This document shows positions 25,808 through 36,184 of a DNA stretch of 64,000 nucleotides, in pieces (position 1 is the stretch's first letter; every line of letters begins with the position of its first letter). The notes beneath the pieces were generated by a model. It saw nothing but the letters and a program-made list of their open reading frames with translations. It ran no database searches and was not told the DNA's origin. The stretch is taken from positions 24,013-88,012 of the forward strand of contig NZ_FNAQ01000010.1 in NCBI RefSeq assembly GCF_900101955.1, read 5' to 3'. The stretch comes from Desulfuromonas thiophila (lineage in GTDB: Bacteria > Desulfobacterota > Desulfuromonadia > Desulfuromonadales > Desulfuromonadaceae). The translations under genes and the position numbers were made by a program.

Positions 25808-26782
25808 TCAGTGGCGGCGAAAACGTTCCAGCAGCCGTTGGCAGGCCGCGCCCGGCGTGGTAATGCCGGCGACGACAGCCTGTTCCACCTGTGGCAGCAG
25901 GGCCGCCACCTGGCGATCGTGCAGGAACAGCTCCTTCAAGGCATCGAGCAGCAGCGCCCATAGCCAGTCGCGTGCCTGCTGGCGGCGTTTTTCACTGAAG
26001 GTGCCATTGGCCTGCATCTGTTGGCGAAACTGTTGCAGCATCTGCCAGAATTCGGCGATTCCCTGCTGCTGCAGGGCGCTGCAGCATAGCACCGGTACCT
26101 GCCAGTCGGGATAACGTGGTCGCAGGATGTGCAGTGCGTTGCGGTACTGCTGCCGGGCCAGCTCGGCCCGCTGGCGATTGTCGCCATCAGCCTTGTTGAT
26201 GACAATGGCGTCGGCGATTTCCATCACGCCCTTTTTGATGCCTTGCAATTCGTCGCCGGCACCAGCCAGCTGCAGCAGCACGAACATATCGACCATGGAG
26301 GCGACGGTAATCTCCGACTGGCCGACGCCGACGGTTTCCACCAGCACGATGTCGTAGCCGGCCGCCTCACACAGCAGCAGGGTTTCACGGGTCTTGCGCG
26401 CTACGCCACCGAGGCTGTCACCCGCTGGCGAAGGGCGGATAAAGGCGTTGGCATCACGCGCCAGCTGTTCCATGCGGGTCTTGTCGCCCAGAATGCTGCC
26501 GCCGGAGATCTGCGACGAGGGATCGACAGCCAGTACCGCCACCCGGTGTCCCCGCGCGGTGAGATAAAGGCCAAAGGCCTCTATGAAGGTGCTTTTGCCG
26601 ACGCCGGGCACGCCGGAAATGCCGATGCGCAAGCTGTTGCCGGTGGCTGGCAGCAGGGTTTCCAGTAGGGCATCGGCCTGTTGGCGGTGTTCGATGCGGC
26701 GGCTTTCGATCAGGGTGATGCCTTTGGCCAGGGCACGCAGCTGGCCGGCGCGAATCTGCTCGGCAAGGGTGGCGATGGACAT
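25808..26782 (-). CDS. meaB: Methylmalonyl-CoA mutase-associated GTPase MeaB
   Basis: A G3E-family GTPase that protects methylmalonyl-CoA mutase and gates loading of adenosylcobalamin. The 324 residues contain the P-loop GVPGVGKS (57-64), the switch segment DPSSQISGGSILGDK, ETVGVGQSE and the base-specific NKADG. The ATG at 26782 has GGAG six bases upstream. It is the third gene of the cobO-mcm-meaB operon. Confidence 0.94.
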   Translation of the reverse strand: MSIATLAEQIRAGQLRALAKGITLIESRRIEHRQQADALLETLLPATGNSLRIGISGVPGVGKSTFIEAFGLYLTARGHRVAVLAVDPSSQISGGSILGDKTRMEQLARDANAFIRPSPAGDSLGGVARKTRETLLLCEAAGYDIVLVETVGVGQSEITVASMVDMFVLLQLAGAGDELQGIKKGVMEIADAIVINKADGDNRQRAELARQQYRNALHILRPRYPDWQVPVLCCSALQQQGIAEFWQMLQQFRQQMQANGTFSEKRRQQARDWLWALLLDALKELFLHDRQVAALLPQVEQAVVAGITTPGAACQRLLERFRRH

Positions 26783-26866
26783 GCGTTTCTCCAAAAAAGC
26801 GGGCGTACTCGTAAAAGCACGCCCGCTCTGGTTCAGGGAGGCGAAAACAGGTTGGCCCCGTGTCGG

Positions 26867-29008
26867 CTAATTCTTCTGCCGGGCGCGGATGGCAGCGAGG
26901 GTCTCGCGGCCGGATTTAACGATCGGGGTACCGGGGCCGAAGATGCAGGCAGCGCCAGCGGCATAGAGGGCGTCATAGTCCTGCCGCGGGATGACACCAC
27001 CACAGACGATGACAATGTCGTCGGCGCCGAGTTTTTTCAGCTCCGCCGCCAGCTGCGGTACCAGGGTCTTGTGGCCGGCGGCCAGGCTGGAAACACCAAC
27101 GGCGTGGACGTCATTCTCCACGGCCATTTTGGCCGCTTCCGCCGGGGTCTGGAACAGCGGGCCGACATCGACATCGTAACCGACATCGGCGTAAGCGCTG
27201 GCCACCACCTTGGCGCCACGGTCATGGCCATCCTGGCCCATCTTGGCGATCAGGATACGGGGGCGGCGGCCCTCCTCGGCGGCGAAGGCCTCAACCTGCT
27301 GTTTCAGTTCGGCAAAATCGTTATCGTTGGCACACACCGAGGCGTAGGCTCCTGACACCAGTCGAATCTCGGCCCGATGGCGGCCGAATACCTTTTCCAT
27401 GGCATCGGAAATCTCGCCCACGGTCGCGCGGCAGCGGGCCGCCGCGACGCAGAGGGCAAGCAGATTGGCGTCGGTATTCTGGCAGCCGGCGCTGATGGCG
27501 TCAAGGGCGGCTTGGCAGGCGGTTTCGTCACGGCTGGCGCGGATCTGCTGCAGGCGGCGAATCTGCGATTCGCGCACGGCAGTGTTGTCGATATCGAGCA
27601 CCTCGATGGGGTCTTCCTTCTCCAGCCGGTATTTGTTGACGCCGACAATGACATCGCGGCCGCTGTCGATGGCGGCCTGCTTCTTGGCGGCCGATTCCTC
27701 AATACGCAGCTTGGGCATGCCCGACTCGATGGCCTTGGTCATGCCGCCGAGTTCGTCAATTTCGGCCAGCAGCTTGCGTGCTTCCTTGATCAGCTCGCCG
27801 GTGAGGCTTTCGACGTAGTAGGAGCCGGCCAGCGGGTCAACCACATTGCAGATGCCGCTTTCCTCCTGAATCACCAGCTGGGTATTGCGGGCGATGCGCG
27901 CTGACTGGTCGGTCGGCAGGGCGATGGCCTCGTCCAGAGCATTGGTGTGGAGCGACTGGGTGCCACCCAGTACCGCCGCCAGGGCTTCAATGGTGGTGCG
28001 GATGACGTTGTTGTACGGATCCTGCTCGGTCAGGCTCCAGCCCGAGGTCTGGCAGTGGGTGCGCAGGGCCTTGGATTTGGGATTCTTCGGCTGAAACTGC
28101 TCCATCAGCTCTGACCAGAGGAAACGGGCGGCGCGCAGCTTGGCCGCCTCCATAAAGAAATTCATGCCGATGGCGAAGAAGAACGACAGGCGTGGAGCGA
28201 AGGCGTCGACATCCAGTCCGCGGGCCAGAGCGGCGCGGACATATTCCAGGCCATCGGCCAGGGTGAAGGCCAGCTCCAGGGCGTTGTTGGCGCCGGCTTC
28301 CTGGATGTGGTAGCCGCTGATGGAGATGGAGTTGAACTTGGGCATGTGGGCGCTGGTGTAGGCGATGATGTCGGCAATGATGCGCATGGAGGGTTCGGGC
28401 GGGTAGATGTAGGTGTTGCGCACCATGAATTCCTTGAGAATGTCATTTTGGATGGTGCCCGCCAGCTGCTCCTGAGTCACGCCCTGCTCCTCGGCGGCAA
28501 CGATGTAGTTGGCCATGATCGGCAACACCGCGCCGTTCATGGTCATGGACACCGAAACCTTGTCGAGGGGGATGCCACCAAAGAGGATCTTCATGTCCTC
28601 CACCGAGTCGATGGCGACGCCGGCCTTGCCGACATCGCCGACCACCCGTGGATGGTCGGAATCGTAGCCGCGGTGGGTCGCCAGATCGAAAGCCACCGAC
28701 AGGCCCTGCTGGCCGGCGGCGAGGTTGCGGCGGTAGAAGGCGTTGGATTCCTCGGCAGTGGAAAAGCCGGCGTACTGGCGCACCGTCCAGGGTCGGCCGG
28801 CGTACATGGTGGCTACCGGGCCGCGCACGAAGGGCGGCAAGCCCGGCAGGCTGTCGAGATGTTCCAGCCCGGTCAGATCCGCGGCGGTGTAGAGGGGCTT
28901 GACGACAATGCCCTCGGCCGTATTCCAGTGGAAGCCGGCCAGGTCGTCGGTCTTCTTTTCCTTGCGCGCCAGAGCCTGCCATTGCTCCAGGGTTGGTTTG
29001 TCTGCCAT
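26867..29008 (-). CDS. mcm: Methylmalonyl-CoA mutase
   Basis: Interconverts succinyl-CoA and (R)-methylmalonyl-CoA with adenosylcobalamin. The single 713-residue chain has the substrate barrel ([28 protein letters not shown]) and a C-terminal B12 domain with the cobalamin-ligand motif DGHDRG near residue 600. Length matches homodimeric or catalytic large subunits; no small MutA-type subunit is nearby. It lies between cobO and meaB, so cofactor supply, catalysis and protection are encoded together. Pathway partners are at 30755-36610. Confidence 0.96.
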   Translation of the reverse strand: MADKPTLEQWQALARKEKKTDDLAGFHWNTAEGIVVKPLYTAADLTGLEHLDSLPGLPPFVRGPVATMYAGRPWTVRQYAGFSTAEESNAFYRRNLAAGQQGLSVAFDLATHRGYDSDHPRVVGDVGKAGVAIDSVEDMKILFGGIPLDKVSVSMTMNGAVLPIMANYIVAAEEQGVTQEQLAGTIQNDILKEFMVRNTYIYPPEPSMRIIADIIAYTSAHMPKFNSISISGYHIQEAGANNALELAFTLADGLEYVRAALARGLDVDAFAPRLSFFFAIGMNFFMEAAKLRAARFLWSELMEQFQPKNPKSKALRTHCQTSGWSLTEQDPYNNVIRTTIEALAAVLGGTQSLHTNALDEAIALPTDQSARIARNTQLVIQEESGICNVVDPLAGSYYVESLTGELIKEARKLLAEIDELGGMTKAIESGMPKLRIEESAAKKQAAIDSGRDVIVGVNKYRLEKEDPIEVLDIDNTAVRESQIRRLQQIRASRDETACQAALDAISAGCQNTDANLLALCVAAARCRATVGEISDAMEKVFGRHRAEIRLVSGAYASVCANDNDFAELKQQVEAFAAEEGRRPRILIAKMGQDGHDRGAKVVASAYADVGYDVDVGPLFQTPAEAAKMAVENDVHAVGVSSLAAGHKTLVPQLAAELKKLGADDIVIVCGGVIPRQDYDALYAAGAACIFGPGTPIVKSGRETLAAIRARQKN

Positions 29009-29077
29009 CTATGATCCTTTCAGCGATTGTGAAAAAACGGGGGAATGAGGGGCAAGGCCGGATGAAAAGGCCGAAAG

Positions 29078-29641
29078 TCAGTATTCGATGCCGAGGCGGG
29101 CCTCCAGCCCGGCGTTGTAGTAGTGCTTGATGCAGCGCATTTCGGTGACCAGATCGGCTGCTGCGATCAGGGGCGCCGGGGCGTTGCGGCCGGTCAGCAC
29201 CAGCTCGGTGGCTGGCGCCCGGCAGGCCAGCAGCTCCAGCACGGCTTCCAGGGAAACCAGACCGAAGTCGAGCGCGTTGATCAGTTCATCAAGAATCAGC
29301 AGATCGATCTGGCCTTCACGCGCCAGGGTGAAGGCGCGCTGCAGCCCCTGCTGGGCGCAGGCGATATCCTCGGGGGCGGGATGCTGGCGGTTGACGAAGT
29401 TGGGCCGGCCGCATTGTTCCACCTGCCAGTTGTTGCCCATACGGCCGGCGCTGTGTATCTCGCCGTAGCTGGAATCCTGCTTCATGAAGTGAAGAATGTG
29501 AACGCGCCAGCCGTGCCCGGCAGCGCGGAAGGCCAGTCCCAAGGCCGCCGTGGTCTTGCCCTTGCCATCACCGGTATAGAGCTGTACGCGGCCCCGGCGG
29601 TTGGCAGGCAGGCTGGAAAGGGGCTGAGCGTTGCTGGTCAT
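29078..29641 (-). CDS. cobO: Corrinoid adenosyltransferase (CobO/BtuR type)
   Basis: Adenosylates cob(I)alamin using ATP. The 187-residue protein has the inverted P-loop GDGKGKTTAALG (24-35) and the LLILDELINALDFGL motif of the CobA/CobO family. As first gene of the operon with methylmalonyl-CoA mutase, its likely job is to supply adenosylcobalamin to the mutase. AGGAG precedes the ATG. The promoter and palindromic operator lie just upstream. Confidence 0.93.
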   Translation of the reverse strand: MTSNAQPLSSLPANRRGRVQLYTGDGKGKTTAALGLAFRAAGHGWRVHILHFMKQDSSYGEIHSAGRMGNNWQVEQCGRPNFVNRQHPAPEDIACAQQGLQRAFTLAREGQIDLLILDELINALDFGLVSLEAVLELLACRAPATELVLTGRNAPAPLIAAADLVTEMRCIKHYYNAGLEARLGIEY

Positions 29642-29710
29642 GGCTGGCTCTCCTGTCGCGGGTTGGGAGCATCAACCGCAGTTTTGGCTGGTAGAATTGT
29701 TTTTTAAAGA

Positions 29711-29728
29711 CGCTAAAAACTTTTAGCG
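29711..29728. promoter_or_regulatory. Palindromic operator at the cobO-mcm-meaB start site
   Basis: Perfect inverted repeat CGCTAAAA-AC-TTTTAGCG. It begins seven bases downstream of the -10 box of the cobO promoter, so it covers about +1 to +18. It is a good candidate site for the divergently encoded XRE-cupin regulator. Confidence 0.65.
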
Positions 29729-29734
29729 AGGTGA

Positions 29735-29764
29735 AATATATCAGCCACTGGAAAGCCTTGTCAA
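29735..29764 (-). promoter_or_regulatory. Sigma70 promoter of the cobO-mcm-meaB operon
   Basis: On the minus strand TTGACA, 18 bases, then TATATT. It is a near-consensus promoter; the start is predicted near 29728, inside the palindrome. Confidence 0.8.
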
Positions 29765-30008
29765 GCAGCCTGATCCGGCCCTTTGTGCCACAAAAGAGCG
29801 TGCTAGAACACCTCTTTTTTCGTTGGAGGCGTTCCATTGTCGCGCTGTCTGGTCGTGGCGGAGGCCCGGTTCCGGCCCCGCCGCGCCGCTTTCAGGTTTC
29901 TGGCCGGTCATGTTTAATTTTACGTCAAATGGTTGGAATGAAAGGATTATTTTGCCAGTTCGATGATTTACTGCGGGTAAAGGTTTTTACTGACGATAAA
30001 CTATCCGA

Positions 30009-30037
30009 TTGACAATTAAATCGACATGTTTTATACC
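30009..30037 (+). promoter_or_regulatory. Sigma70 promoter of the XRE-cupin regulator gene
   Basis: TTGACA, 17 bases, then TATACC, about 45 bases before the regulator's TTG start. Confidence 0.75.
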
Positions 30038-30083
30038 GTGCGAGCCAATAGAACCGCTTTCTATTTTTCTGTGAGGCAGGCCC

Positions 30084-30644
30084 TTGGAATACAACATCGG
30101 CGCGAAAATCAAAGAGCTGCGCAAGGCCCGCAAGCTGACCCTCCAGGCCGTCGCCAGCGAGACCGGTTTCTCGCCGGCGCTGATTTCCCAGATCGAGAAC
30201 AACAACGTATCCCCGCCCATTGCCACCCTGTCGAAAATCGCCCGTTTTTTCGATGTCAAGATCAGCCATTTCTTCGAGGAAGAGGAGGAGGCGCGGCGCT
30301 ATGAGGTGGTGCGCGTGGTCGATCGGCGCGTGGTCAGTCGGGTGATTTCCAAGGCCGGCAAGGGCCATGGCTATACCTATGAGGCCCTGTCGGTCCACAA
30401 GCTCAACAAGAAGATGGAACCCTTCATCGTCAGCCTGTCAGAGCGCAGTGACGATGAAACGCTTTACAATCACGATGGCGAGGAATTCCTGCTGGTACTG
30501 GAAGGCTGCGCCGAAGTGCTGCTCGATGACGAACGCATCCGCCTTGACGCGGGCGATGCCGTCTATTTCGATTCGTCCATGCGCCACCGTTTGCTGTCCT
30601 ATGATGGCCGGCCGGTGCGGGTGCTCGCCATTGTCACCCGCTGA
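30084..30644 (+). CDS. XRE-cupin transcriptional regulator
   Basis: A 186-residue protein: an N-terminal XRE helix-turn-helix (about 4-60, LTLQAVASETGFSPALISQIE) and a C-terminal cupin (about 110-183, with HDGEEFLLVLEG and DAGDAVYFDSSMRHRL). Cupin regulators of this kind sense small metabolites. It starts at TTG; GAGGCAGG is upstream and no ATG fits. Its position between the cobO-mcm-meaB operon and the carboxyltransferase gene suggests that it controls propionate/methylmalonyl-CoA metabolism, which is an inference. Confidence 0.88.
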   Translation: MEYNIGAKIKELRKARKLTLQAVASETGFSPALISQIENNNVSPPIATLSKIARFFDVKISHFFEEEEEARRYEVVRVVDRRVVSRVISKAGKGHGYTYEALSVHKLNKKMEPFIVSLSERSDDETLYNHDGEEFLLVLEGCAEVLLDDERIRLDAGDAVYFDSSMRHRLLSYDGRPVRVLAIVTR

Positions 30645-30754
30645 TGGTGGCGGCGAGCGCGTAACCTTCTTAACTGCCTGATCTGTCCGGCCGGCTGCGG
30701 AAGGCGTGGCTGACCGGGCTGCCTGCTCTCATCAAAATCAAGGGATGGCCAACC

Positions 30755-32479
30755 ATGTCGAAAAACATCATCAAGCCTACACTGGAGAATCCGCTGGATC
30801 CGCCTGTCAACGTCGAGTTCACCATCCCTGGTGAAATCCCCGGTCGCAAGGGGCCCTACGAAGAGGCCATGAAGGAAGGGCATGAGCTGATCGAGCGGCC
30901 CATCCGTTCCGTTGATGTCGGTCAGATCGAAAAGCAGCACTTCAAGCAGCGCATGACCGTGTGGGAGCGCATCCGGGTGCTGACCAGCGAAAACCCCAAC
31001 ATTCTGTTCCAGAACTGGGGCAAGAATCTCGACGGGGCCTCGCTGGTGACCGGCATTCTCAGCATCAACGGTCGCGACGTGGCCTTCTACGGTCACGATT
31101 TCACCGTGCGGGCCGGTTCCATTGATGCCACCAACGGCAGCAAGCTGGCACGGCTGTTCACCATGGCTGGTGAGCAGGGCATTCCGGTTATTGGCATGAA
31201 CGATTCGGCTGGCGCCTTCGTGCCGGCCGGTGTCGGCGGTCTCGATGGCTATGCCGAGGCGTTTACTGCCCTGCGCAAGATCAGTGGTGTGGTGCCCTCG
31301 ATCATGTGCATGTTCGGCTTCAACGCCGGCGGCGGTTCCTATCTGCCGCGGCAGGGCAGTTTTGTCATTCAGCCTGAGGACACCTTCTTCGGCCTGACCG
31401 GGCCGGGCGTGGTCAAGTCGGTGCTGGGCGAGGATATCTCGCCAGAGGATCTAGGTGGGCCCAAGGTGCATGGCGCGTCCGGCGTGGCCGATCTGACGGT
31501 GCAGGACGAAACCGCCGCCCTGCGCGCCGCCGTGCATTTGCTGAGCTATCTGCCGGACAACAACCACAGCATGGCGCCGGTCATCAAGACCAGCGACCCG
31601 CTGGAGCGCAAGACCTGGGAAATCAATACCCTGCTGAAAAAGGCCTTCAACTCGCCGACAGGTTTCAATACGCCTTTCGATGTCTCCATCATCATCCAGC
31701 AGATTTGCGATCACGGCGACTACTTCGAGATTCAGCCCAATCGCGCCCGCGAGGCCGTGACCGCTTTCGGCCGCCTTGGTGGCAACGTGGTTGGTTTTGT
31801 CGCCAACAACAGCGCGGTCGCCTCCGGTCAGATCGACTGTGATTCCGCTGTCAAGATTGCCCGCTTTGTGCGCTTCTGCAATATCTACAACATTCCGCTG
31901 ATCTTCATGGAAGACACCACCGGTTTTCTGCCGGGGCGTGAGCAGGAGGCGCGCGGCATCGTTCAGGCCGGTCGTTCGATGCTCGATGCCATCGTCGATG
32001 TGCGCACGCCGCGCATTCTGCTGATTTTGCGCAACGCCTTCGGTGGCGCCTATGCCTCATATAACAACTACCCCACCGGCGCCGACCTGGTGCTGGCACT
32101 GCCGACCACCCGTCTGGCGGTCATGGGGCCGGCCGGCAAGGAGTTTGTCTACAAGAACGAATTGCGCAAGATCCGTTCGGCGGTGCCGGCCATGGTGCAG
32201 GAAGGAACCCAGCAGCGCATCGGCGCCGGCATGAACGGTGCCGAAGCCAAGAAGGAGGCCGAAGCCGAAGTGGCCGACTGGCTCAAGCAGCAGGAGGCGG
32301 CGCTGAATCTGCGCTACGAGAAGGAACTGATGAACCCGAAGGAGGGTCTGGCCCTGGGCTCGATCTCCTCGCTGGTGATGCCGACGGATCTGCGCGAGGT
32401 GCTTGGCCGCAATCTCAATTTCTTCCTGCGGCATTATCAGCCCAGCGCCTGGCAGTCGGTGCAGCGCGAGTTCCATTGA
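30755..32479 (+). CDS. Biotin-dependent acyl-CoA carboxyltransferase subunit (propionyl/methylmalonyl-CoA type)
   Basis: A 574-residue crotonase-fold carboxyltransferase. Both oxyanion-hole halves are seen: [20 protein letters not shown] with [12 protein letters not shown], and [19 protein letters not shown] with [13 protein letters not shown]. The first and second halves form the two carboxyltransferase domains. Partner is the biotin carboxylase/BCCP protein encoded 71 bases downstream. Substrate is probably propionyl-CoA, given the mutase and epimerase nearby; acetyl-CoA or glutaconyl-CoA types are less likely. Confidence 0.88.
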   Translation: MSKNIIKPTLENPLDPPVNVEFTIPGEIPGRKGPYEEAMKEGHELIERPIRSVDVGQIEKQHFKQRMTVWERIRVLTSENPNILFQNWGKNLDGASLVTGILSINGRDVAFYGHDFTVRAGSIDATNGSKLARLFTMAGEQGIPVIGMNDSAGAFVPAGVGGLDGYAEAFTALRKISGVVPSIMCMFGFNAGGGSYLPRQGSFVIQPEDTFFGLTGPGVVKSVLGEDISPEDLGGPKVHGASGVADLTVQDETAALRAAVHLLSYLPDNNHSMAPVIKTSDPLERKTWEINTLLKKAFNSPTGFNTPFDVSIIIQQICDHGDYFEIQPNRAREAVTAFGRLGGNVVGFVANNSAVASGQIDCDSAVKIARFVRFCNIYNIPLIFMEDTTGFLPGREQEARGIVQAGRSMLDAIVDVRTPRILLILRNAFGGAYASYNNYPTGADLVLALPTTRLAVMGPAGKEFVYKNELRKIRSAVPAMVQEGTQQRIGAGMNGAEAKKEAEAEVADWLKQQEAALNLRYEKELMNPKEGLALGSISSLVMPTDLREVLGRNLNFFLRHYQPSAWQSVQREFH

Positions 32480-32550
32480 TGCGCTTGCCGGTGACGGTTT
32501 TCCCAGCGCGAGCATTTACGATAACCCCCCTGTAACGGGAGATTAGGCCC

Positions 32551-35427
32551 ATGGCAAAGCAGACCGATTTCTACACCCACAATCCGCTGATTCATAAAGA
32601 CCGCCGCCTGAGCCAGTCCACCTCGGCCTGGGTGCGCTCCTTTTCGTGTGAGGCTCTCCGGCCGCTGATTGTCTGTCGCGGTCCGATTCGCAAGGAGGCG
32701 ATGGATGTTTACGATGAAATGGGCATCCACGGCTACGGCATCCTGCTGTCGGAAAAGGATTCCATCGTCTACCCCAATGCCCTGTCACCGGAACTGCGCA
32801 AGCTGACCGACAATCGCCGGGTGCATCGCGTGCCCGATTACACCGGCGCCAGTCGCGAGGAGCGCTTGGAGCGTATCGGCCAGATCATCCAGATCGCCCT
32901 TGACAATGGCTACGATTCCCTCTTCGCCGGCTATGGCTTCATGGCCGAGGACGATGAGTTTGTCGCCGCCATTGAAAAAGCCGGCCTGCGCTTTATTGGG
33001 CCCTGCAGTGCCACCCAGCGGGGCGCCGGTAAAAAGGACGAGGCCAAGCGCACCGCACTGACGGTCAAGGTATCGGTCACGCCGGGGGTCGACAACGTCA
33101 CCGCCCGCACCCTGGTGGCCAAACATCCCAGCCGCGAAGCCCTGCTGGCGCTGGTGACGGCCGAGGGTTTGCGCTGTGACAGCCGGCTGCTGGCCGACGA
33201 GAGCCTGAGCCTGGAACAACTGGCCGATCATATCCTGATGGCGTCCTACGACAAGGGCATCGATCTGTTCAGCATTGAGGAACTGGGCCGCCAGGTCGAG
33301 GCCGAATGCGCTGCCATGTTCCGATCCCATCCCGGCAGCCGCATCCGTCTCAAGGCTATCGGTGGTGGTGGCGGCAAGGGTCAGCGGATTCTTGGCGCTT
33401 CGCTGCTGGGTAAGAAGAGTCCGACCGACGCCGATGTGGCCAAGGCCGCCGCGGCGGCACCGGGACTGGTGTTGGAGGTGCTCAACGAGGTCAAGGCGGT
33501 GGGCGTCGGTGACAACAAGAACGTGCTGATCGAGCTCAACATTGAACAGACCCGCCACAACGAAATCCAGCTGTTGGGCAACGGCCAGTGGTGTATCGCC
33601 CTGGGCGGGCGTGATTGCTCGCTGCAGATGCATGAACAGAAGCTGCTGGAAATCTCCGTGACCCAGGAAGCACTGGCGCTGGAGATCGAAAAGGCCCGTG
33701 CCGCTGGCCAGTGCGAAGCCGCCGCCGCGCTGGAAACCGATCTGCAGGTGCTTAAGCGCATGGAGGAGGAGTCCGAGCGTTTCGGCCAGGCGGTAGGGCT
33801 GGATTCGGCTTCGACCTTCGAGTGCATTGTCGATCGCGACCGTCATTATTTCATGGAGGTCAATACCCGTATTCAGGTGGAACACCGCGTTACCGAACTG
33901 GTCTACCGCCTGAGGTTCACCAATCCCGACGATCCGCAGGATTTCTTCGAGGTGGAATCGCTGGTGGAGGCCATGGCCCTGCTGGCTCTGCACAAGGAGC
34001 GTCTGCCGCGGCCCGAGCGTCTGCCGCGTTTTGGCGCCGCTGCCGAGGCGCGGCTCAACGCCACCGACTGCTCGCTGTCGCCGTCGGCCGGCGGTGTTAT
34101 CCGCTATTGGTCGCGGCCCATCGAGGGTGAAATTCGCGATGATCAGGGCATCAGCATGCTCAATCCGGACACCGGCCTGTTCATGCGCTACCGCGTGGCC
34201 GGTGCCTATGATTCCAACATCGCCCTGCTGCTGACCAAGGGCGACGACCGTCGGGCCAGCTACGAGCATCTGGCCAAGGTGCTGCGTTGTACCACCCTGC
34301 GCGGTACCGACCTGGCCACCAATCTCGATTTCCACTATGGCCTGGTCAACTGGTTTCTCGGCAACACGGTAATGGCCAAGCCGACCACCCGGTTCGTGGT
34401 GCCTTACCTGACGCTGGTGGGTTGTCTGAAGGAAGAGGCGGCCAAGATTGATCCGGTGGTTGCCTTTGTCACCCTCAAAAAGCACTATACCCAGCGTTAT
34501 GCTGCAGACCCTGAGGCCAAGAAGGCCATTGCCGCCGTTCTCGACCGTAAGGGAACCCTGCTGACCCGGCCGATGCAGAAGCTGCTGGATAATCCGCATC
34601 TACTGGCCGGCTGGCTGAGTCTGAATCGCAAGAACTTTCGCCATGACAACGGCAAGCTGGTATGGCTGCGCAATCCGCTGGTGGTACTGGCGGAAACCTA
34701 CGCCTATCTCAATATGGAATGGCGTGCCGGCGTGCCGGCAGCGGAAATCATCTGGTCGCACGACAATGAGCTGTTGCAGAAGGCCATTGCCTTCTATGCC
34801 CGCCTGCGCGAGCACTTCAGTTTGGGTGCGGCCGATTTTGAGGAACTCAATGCCCTGCTAACCCAGGATACCCCCCAGGGCGGCTACAACGCCGCGGACT
34901 GGGCCGCTATCCAGTCGGCTCATCTGGGCTTCGAGGCGGGCAACGAGCTGCTTGGTCTGCTGTTCCTGATCGCCGAGCGTACCCGGTTCTTTGATTTCCA
35001 TGTCGAGCCGAATCTGGAGGTGGTTATTCCCGATGAGCTCAACGACGCCGATCTGCAGGCACGCATGAAGAAGGTTCTGGTGCCGCCGCCGGCGACCAAG
35101 GCCGACGAGATCGTCACCCCCGGCGGGGGGATGTACTATGCCCAGGAAGCGCCGGGCATGCCGACTTTCGTCAGGGAAGGGGATCATTTCGAGAAGGGTC
35201 AGCCGTTGTTCATTCTTGAGGTCATGAAGATGTTCAACAAGGTTCTGGCTCCCTTCTCCGGCACCATCGACAAGATTCTGATCGAGGGCGGCGATGGTGT
35301 CATCGTTTCCAAGGGTCAGCCGATCTTCAAGGTGACGCCGGACGAGCGGTTTGTCGAGAGCGATCCGCTGGCGATCGAAAAAGAGCGGCGGGAGACCACG
35401 GCCGCCTATCTGCAGGCGATTCTGTAA
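32551..35427 (+). CDS. Large biotin carboxylase-BCCP fusion protein
   Basis: A 958-residue protein with a biotin carboxylase core: an N-terminal Rossmann part, an ATP-grasp with KAIGGGGGKGQRIL at about residue 270, and MEVNTRIQVEHRVTE at about 432-446. A roughly 85-residue insertion interrupts the ATP-grasp domain between VTPGVDN and the glycine-rich loop. About 350 residues without a recognised domain follow, then a C-terminal biotinyl domain with EVMKMF (biotin on Lys; Val replaces the usual Ala). It partners with the upstream carboxyltransferase. The usual acetyl/propionyl-CoA carboxylase alpha chain is about 450-670 residues, so this is an enlarged subfamily. Confidence 0.85.
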   Translation: MAKQTDFYTHNPLIHKDRRLSQSTSAWVRSFSCEALRPLIVCRGPIRKEAMDVYDEMGIHGYGILLSEKDSIVYPNALSPELRKLTDNRRVHRVPDYTGASREERLERIGQIIQIALDNGYDSLFAGYGFMAEDDEFVAAIEKAGLRFIGPCSATQRGAGKKDEAKRTALTVKVSVTPGVDNVTARTLVAKHPSREALLALVTAEGLRCDSRLLADESLSLEQLADHILMASYDKGIDLFSIEELGRQVEAECAAMFRSHPGSRIRLKAIGGGGGKGQRILGASLLGKKSPTDADVAKAAAAAPGLVLEVLNEVKAVGVGDNKNVLIELNIEQTRHNEIQLLGNGQWCIALGGRDCSLQMHEQKLLEISVTQEALALEIEKARAAGQCEAAAALETDLQVLKRMEEESERFGQAVGLDSASTFECIVDRDRHYFMEVNTRIQVEHRVTELVYRLRFTNPDDPQDFFEVESLVEAMALLALHKERLPRPERLPRFGAAAEARLNATDCSLSPSAGGVIRYWSRPIEGEIRDDQGISMLNPDTGLFMRYRVAGAYDSNIALLLTKGDDRRASYEHLAKVLRCTTLRGTDLATNLDFHYGLVNWFLGNTVMAKPTTRFVVPYLTLVGCLKEEAAKIDPVVAFVTLKKHYTQRYAADPEAKKAIAAVLDRKGTLLTRPMQKLLDNPHLLAGWLSLNRKNFRHDNGKLVWLRNPLVVLAETYAYLNMEWRAGVPAAEIIWSHDNELLQKAIAFYARLREHFSLGAADFEELNALLTQDTPQGGYNAADWAAIQSAHLGFEAGNELLGLLFLIAERTRFFDFHVEPNLEVVIPDELNDADLQARMKKVLVPPPATKADEIVTPGGGMYYAQEAPGMPTFVREGDHFEKGQPLFILEVMKMFNKVLAPFSGTIDKILIEGGDGVIVSKGQPIFKVTPDERFVESDPLAIEKERRETTAAYLQAIL

Positions 35428-35490
35428 CCGTTTGGCAAGGAGCTCTTGCGCTGGCCTGGCCTCGTAGGCGTAGAGCCCTGATTGCTACCA

Positions 35491-35532
35491 ACAATGAACC
35501 CCGCCGACCGCATGGCCGACGGGGTTCATTGT
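35491..35532. terminator. Bidirectional hairpin after the carboxylase genes
   Basis: Perfect 13-bp arms ACAATGAACCCCG/CGGGGTTCATTGT between two convergent genes. Confidence 0.75.
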
Positions 35533-35556
35533 TTGAACGCGAGCTGGAGGGGGAGG

Positions 35557-35766
35557 TCAGGCCAGGTTGTAATCGTCGTTCTCGACCGGCTCCGACGCGC
35601 CTTCGAGGAAGGAGGCTCGCTGGCTGTCGCGGATGACCTCCTGCACGCCGTGGTTGACCGACCAGACGGTGCCGCAGACCGTGCATTCGACGATGTCTTC
35701 GTAGAAGCCATCGGAGTGCAGATCGATTTGGGCGTACTCCTGATTTTTGCATACCGGGCATTTCAT
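35557..35766 (-). CDS. Small zinc-ribbon protein
   Basis: A 69-residue protein with CPVC at Cys3/Cys6 and CTVC at Cys28/Cys31, a rubredoxin-like zinc knuckle pair, and an acidic C-terminus. AAAGGA precedes the ATG. A TTGCAC/TATACT promoter lies about 50 bases upstream. Function unknown. Confidence 0.8.
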   Translation of the reverse strand: MKCPVCKNQEYAQIDLHSDGFYEDIVECTVCGTVWSVNHGVQEVIRDSQRASFLEGASEPVENDDYNLA

Positions 35767-36184
35767 GGGGGCGTGTCCTTTCGTTAAAGACGGGTGTGCT
35801 CGACTGTTTTTCTTGAGAGTATAAAAGGCGGCAGCGTTCGTGCAAGCCTTTTACCGAGCAAGAGCGCCGTTAAAACGGTATCTTAACGGAAGCCGAAGGC
35901 AAAATAGTGGTCAGGTTCTTTTCGTTAAAGTAAAAAAGACCAGATCGGTAAGACAGCGGGTTGGGTCTTCGGGGGTTAACAGGTTGTAAAAACGCCCCTT
36001 TGTCCAATTTTCCGCGGCATTGTGGCGGTGCCGGGAGGGTGGCGGCGAACGAGACGTAAAAAAGAATCGCCCAGCTGATTTTGGCGGAAATGAAACGGGA
36101 TTACAGTTGTCCGAACGGGATACCGCCAGAGGTCCATCCCGTCAGTGAGACGTTCTAACACAAATCTAAAAAGGAGCTTACAGC
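35767..36184. other. Divergent intergenic region before mce
   Basis: No gene seen. It holds the minus-strand promoter of the zinc-ribbon gene at 35818-35845 and a 7-bp inverted repeat CCGTTAA/TTAACGG (35867-35889). I found no convincing promoter for mce, whose transcript must begin here. Confidence 0.55.
35818..35845 (-). promoter_or_regulatory. Sigma70 promoter of the small zinc-ribbon gene
   Basis: On the minus strand TTGCAC, 16 bases, then TATACT. Confidence 0.6.

Noticed and set aside
29009..30083. Cobalamin riboswitch near the B12-dependent genes
   Set aside because: I looked for the B12-box upstream of cobO and methylmalonyl-CoA mutase and found none; only a promoter and a palindrome are there.
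32785..34599. 604-codon frame opposite the biotin carboxylase
   Set aside because: Antisense shadow of a long strongly supported gene.
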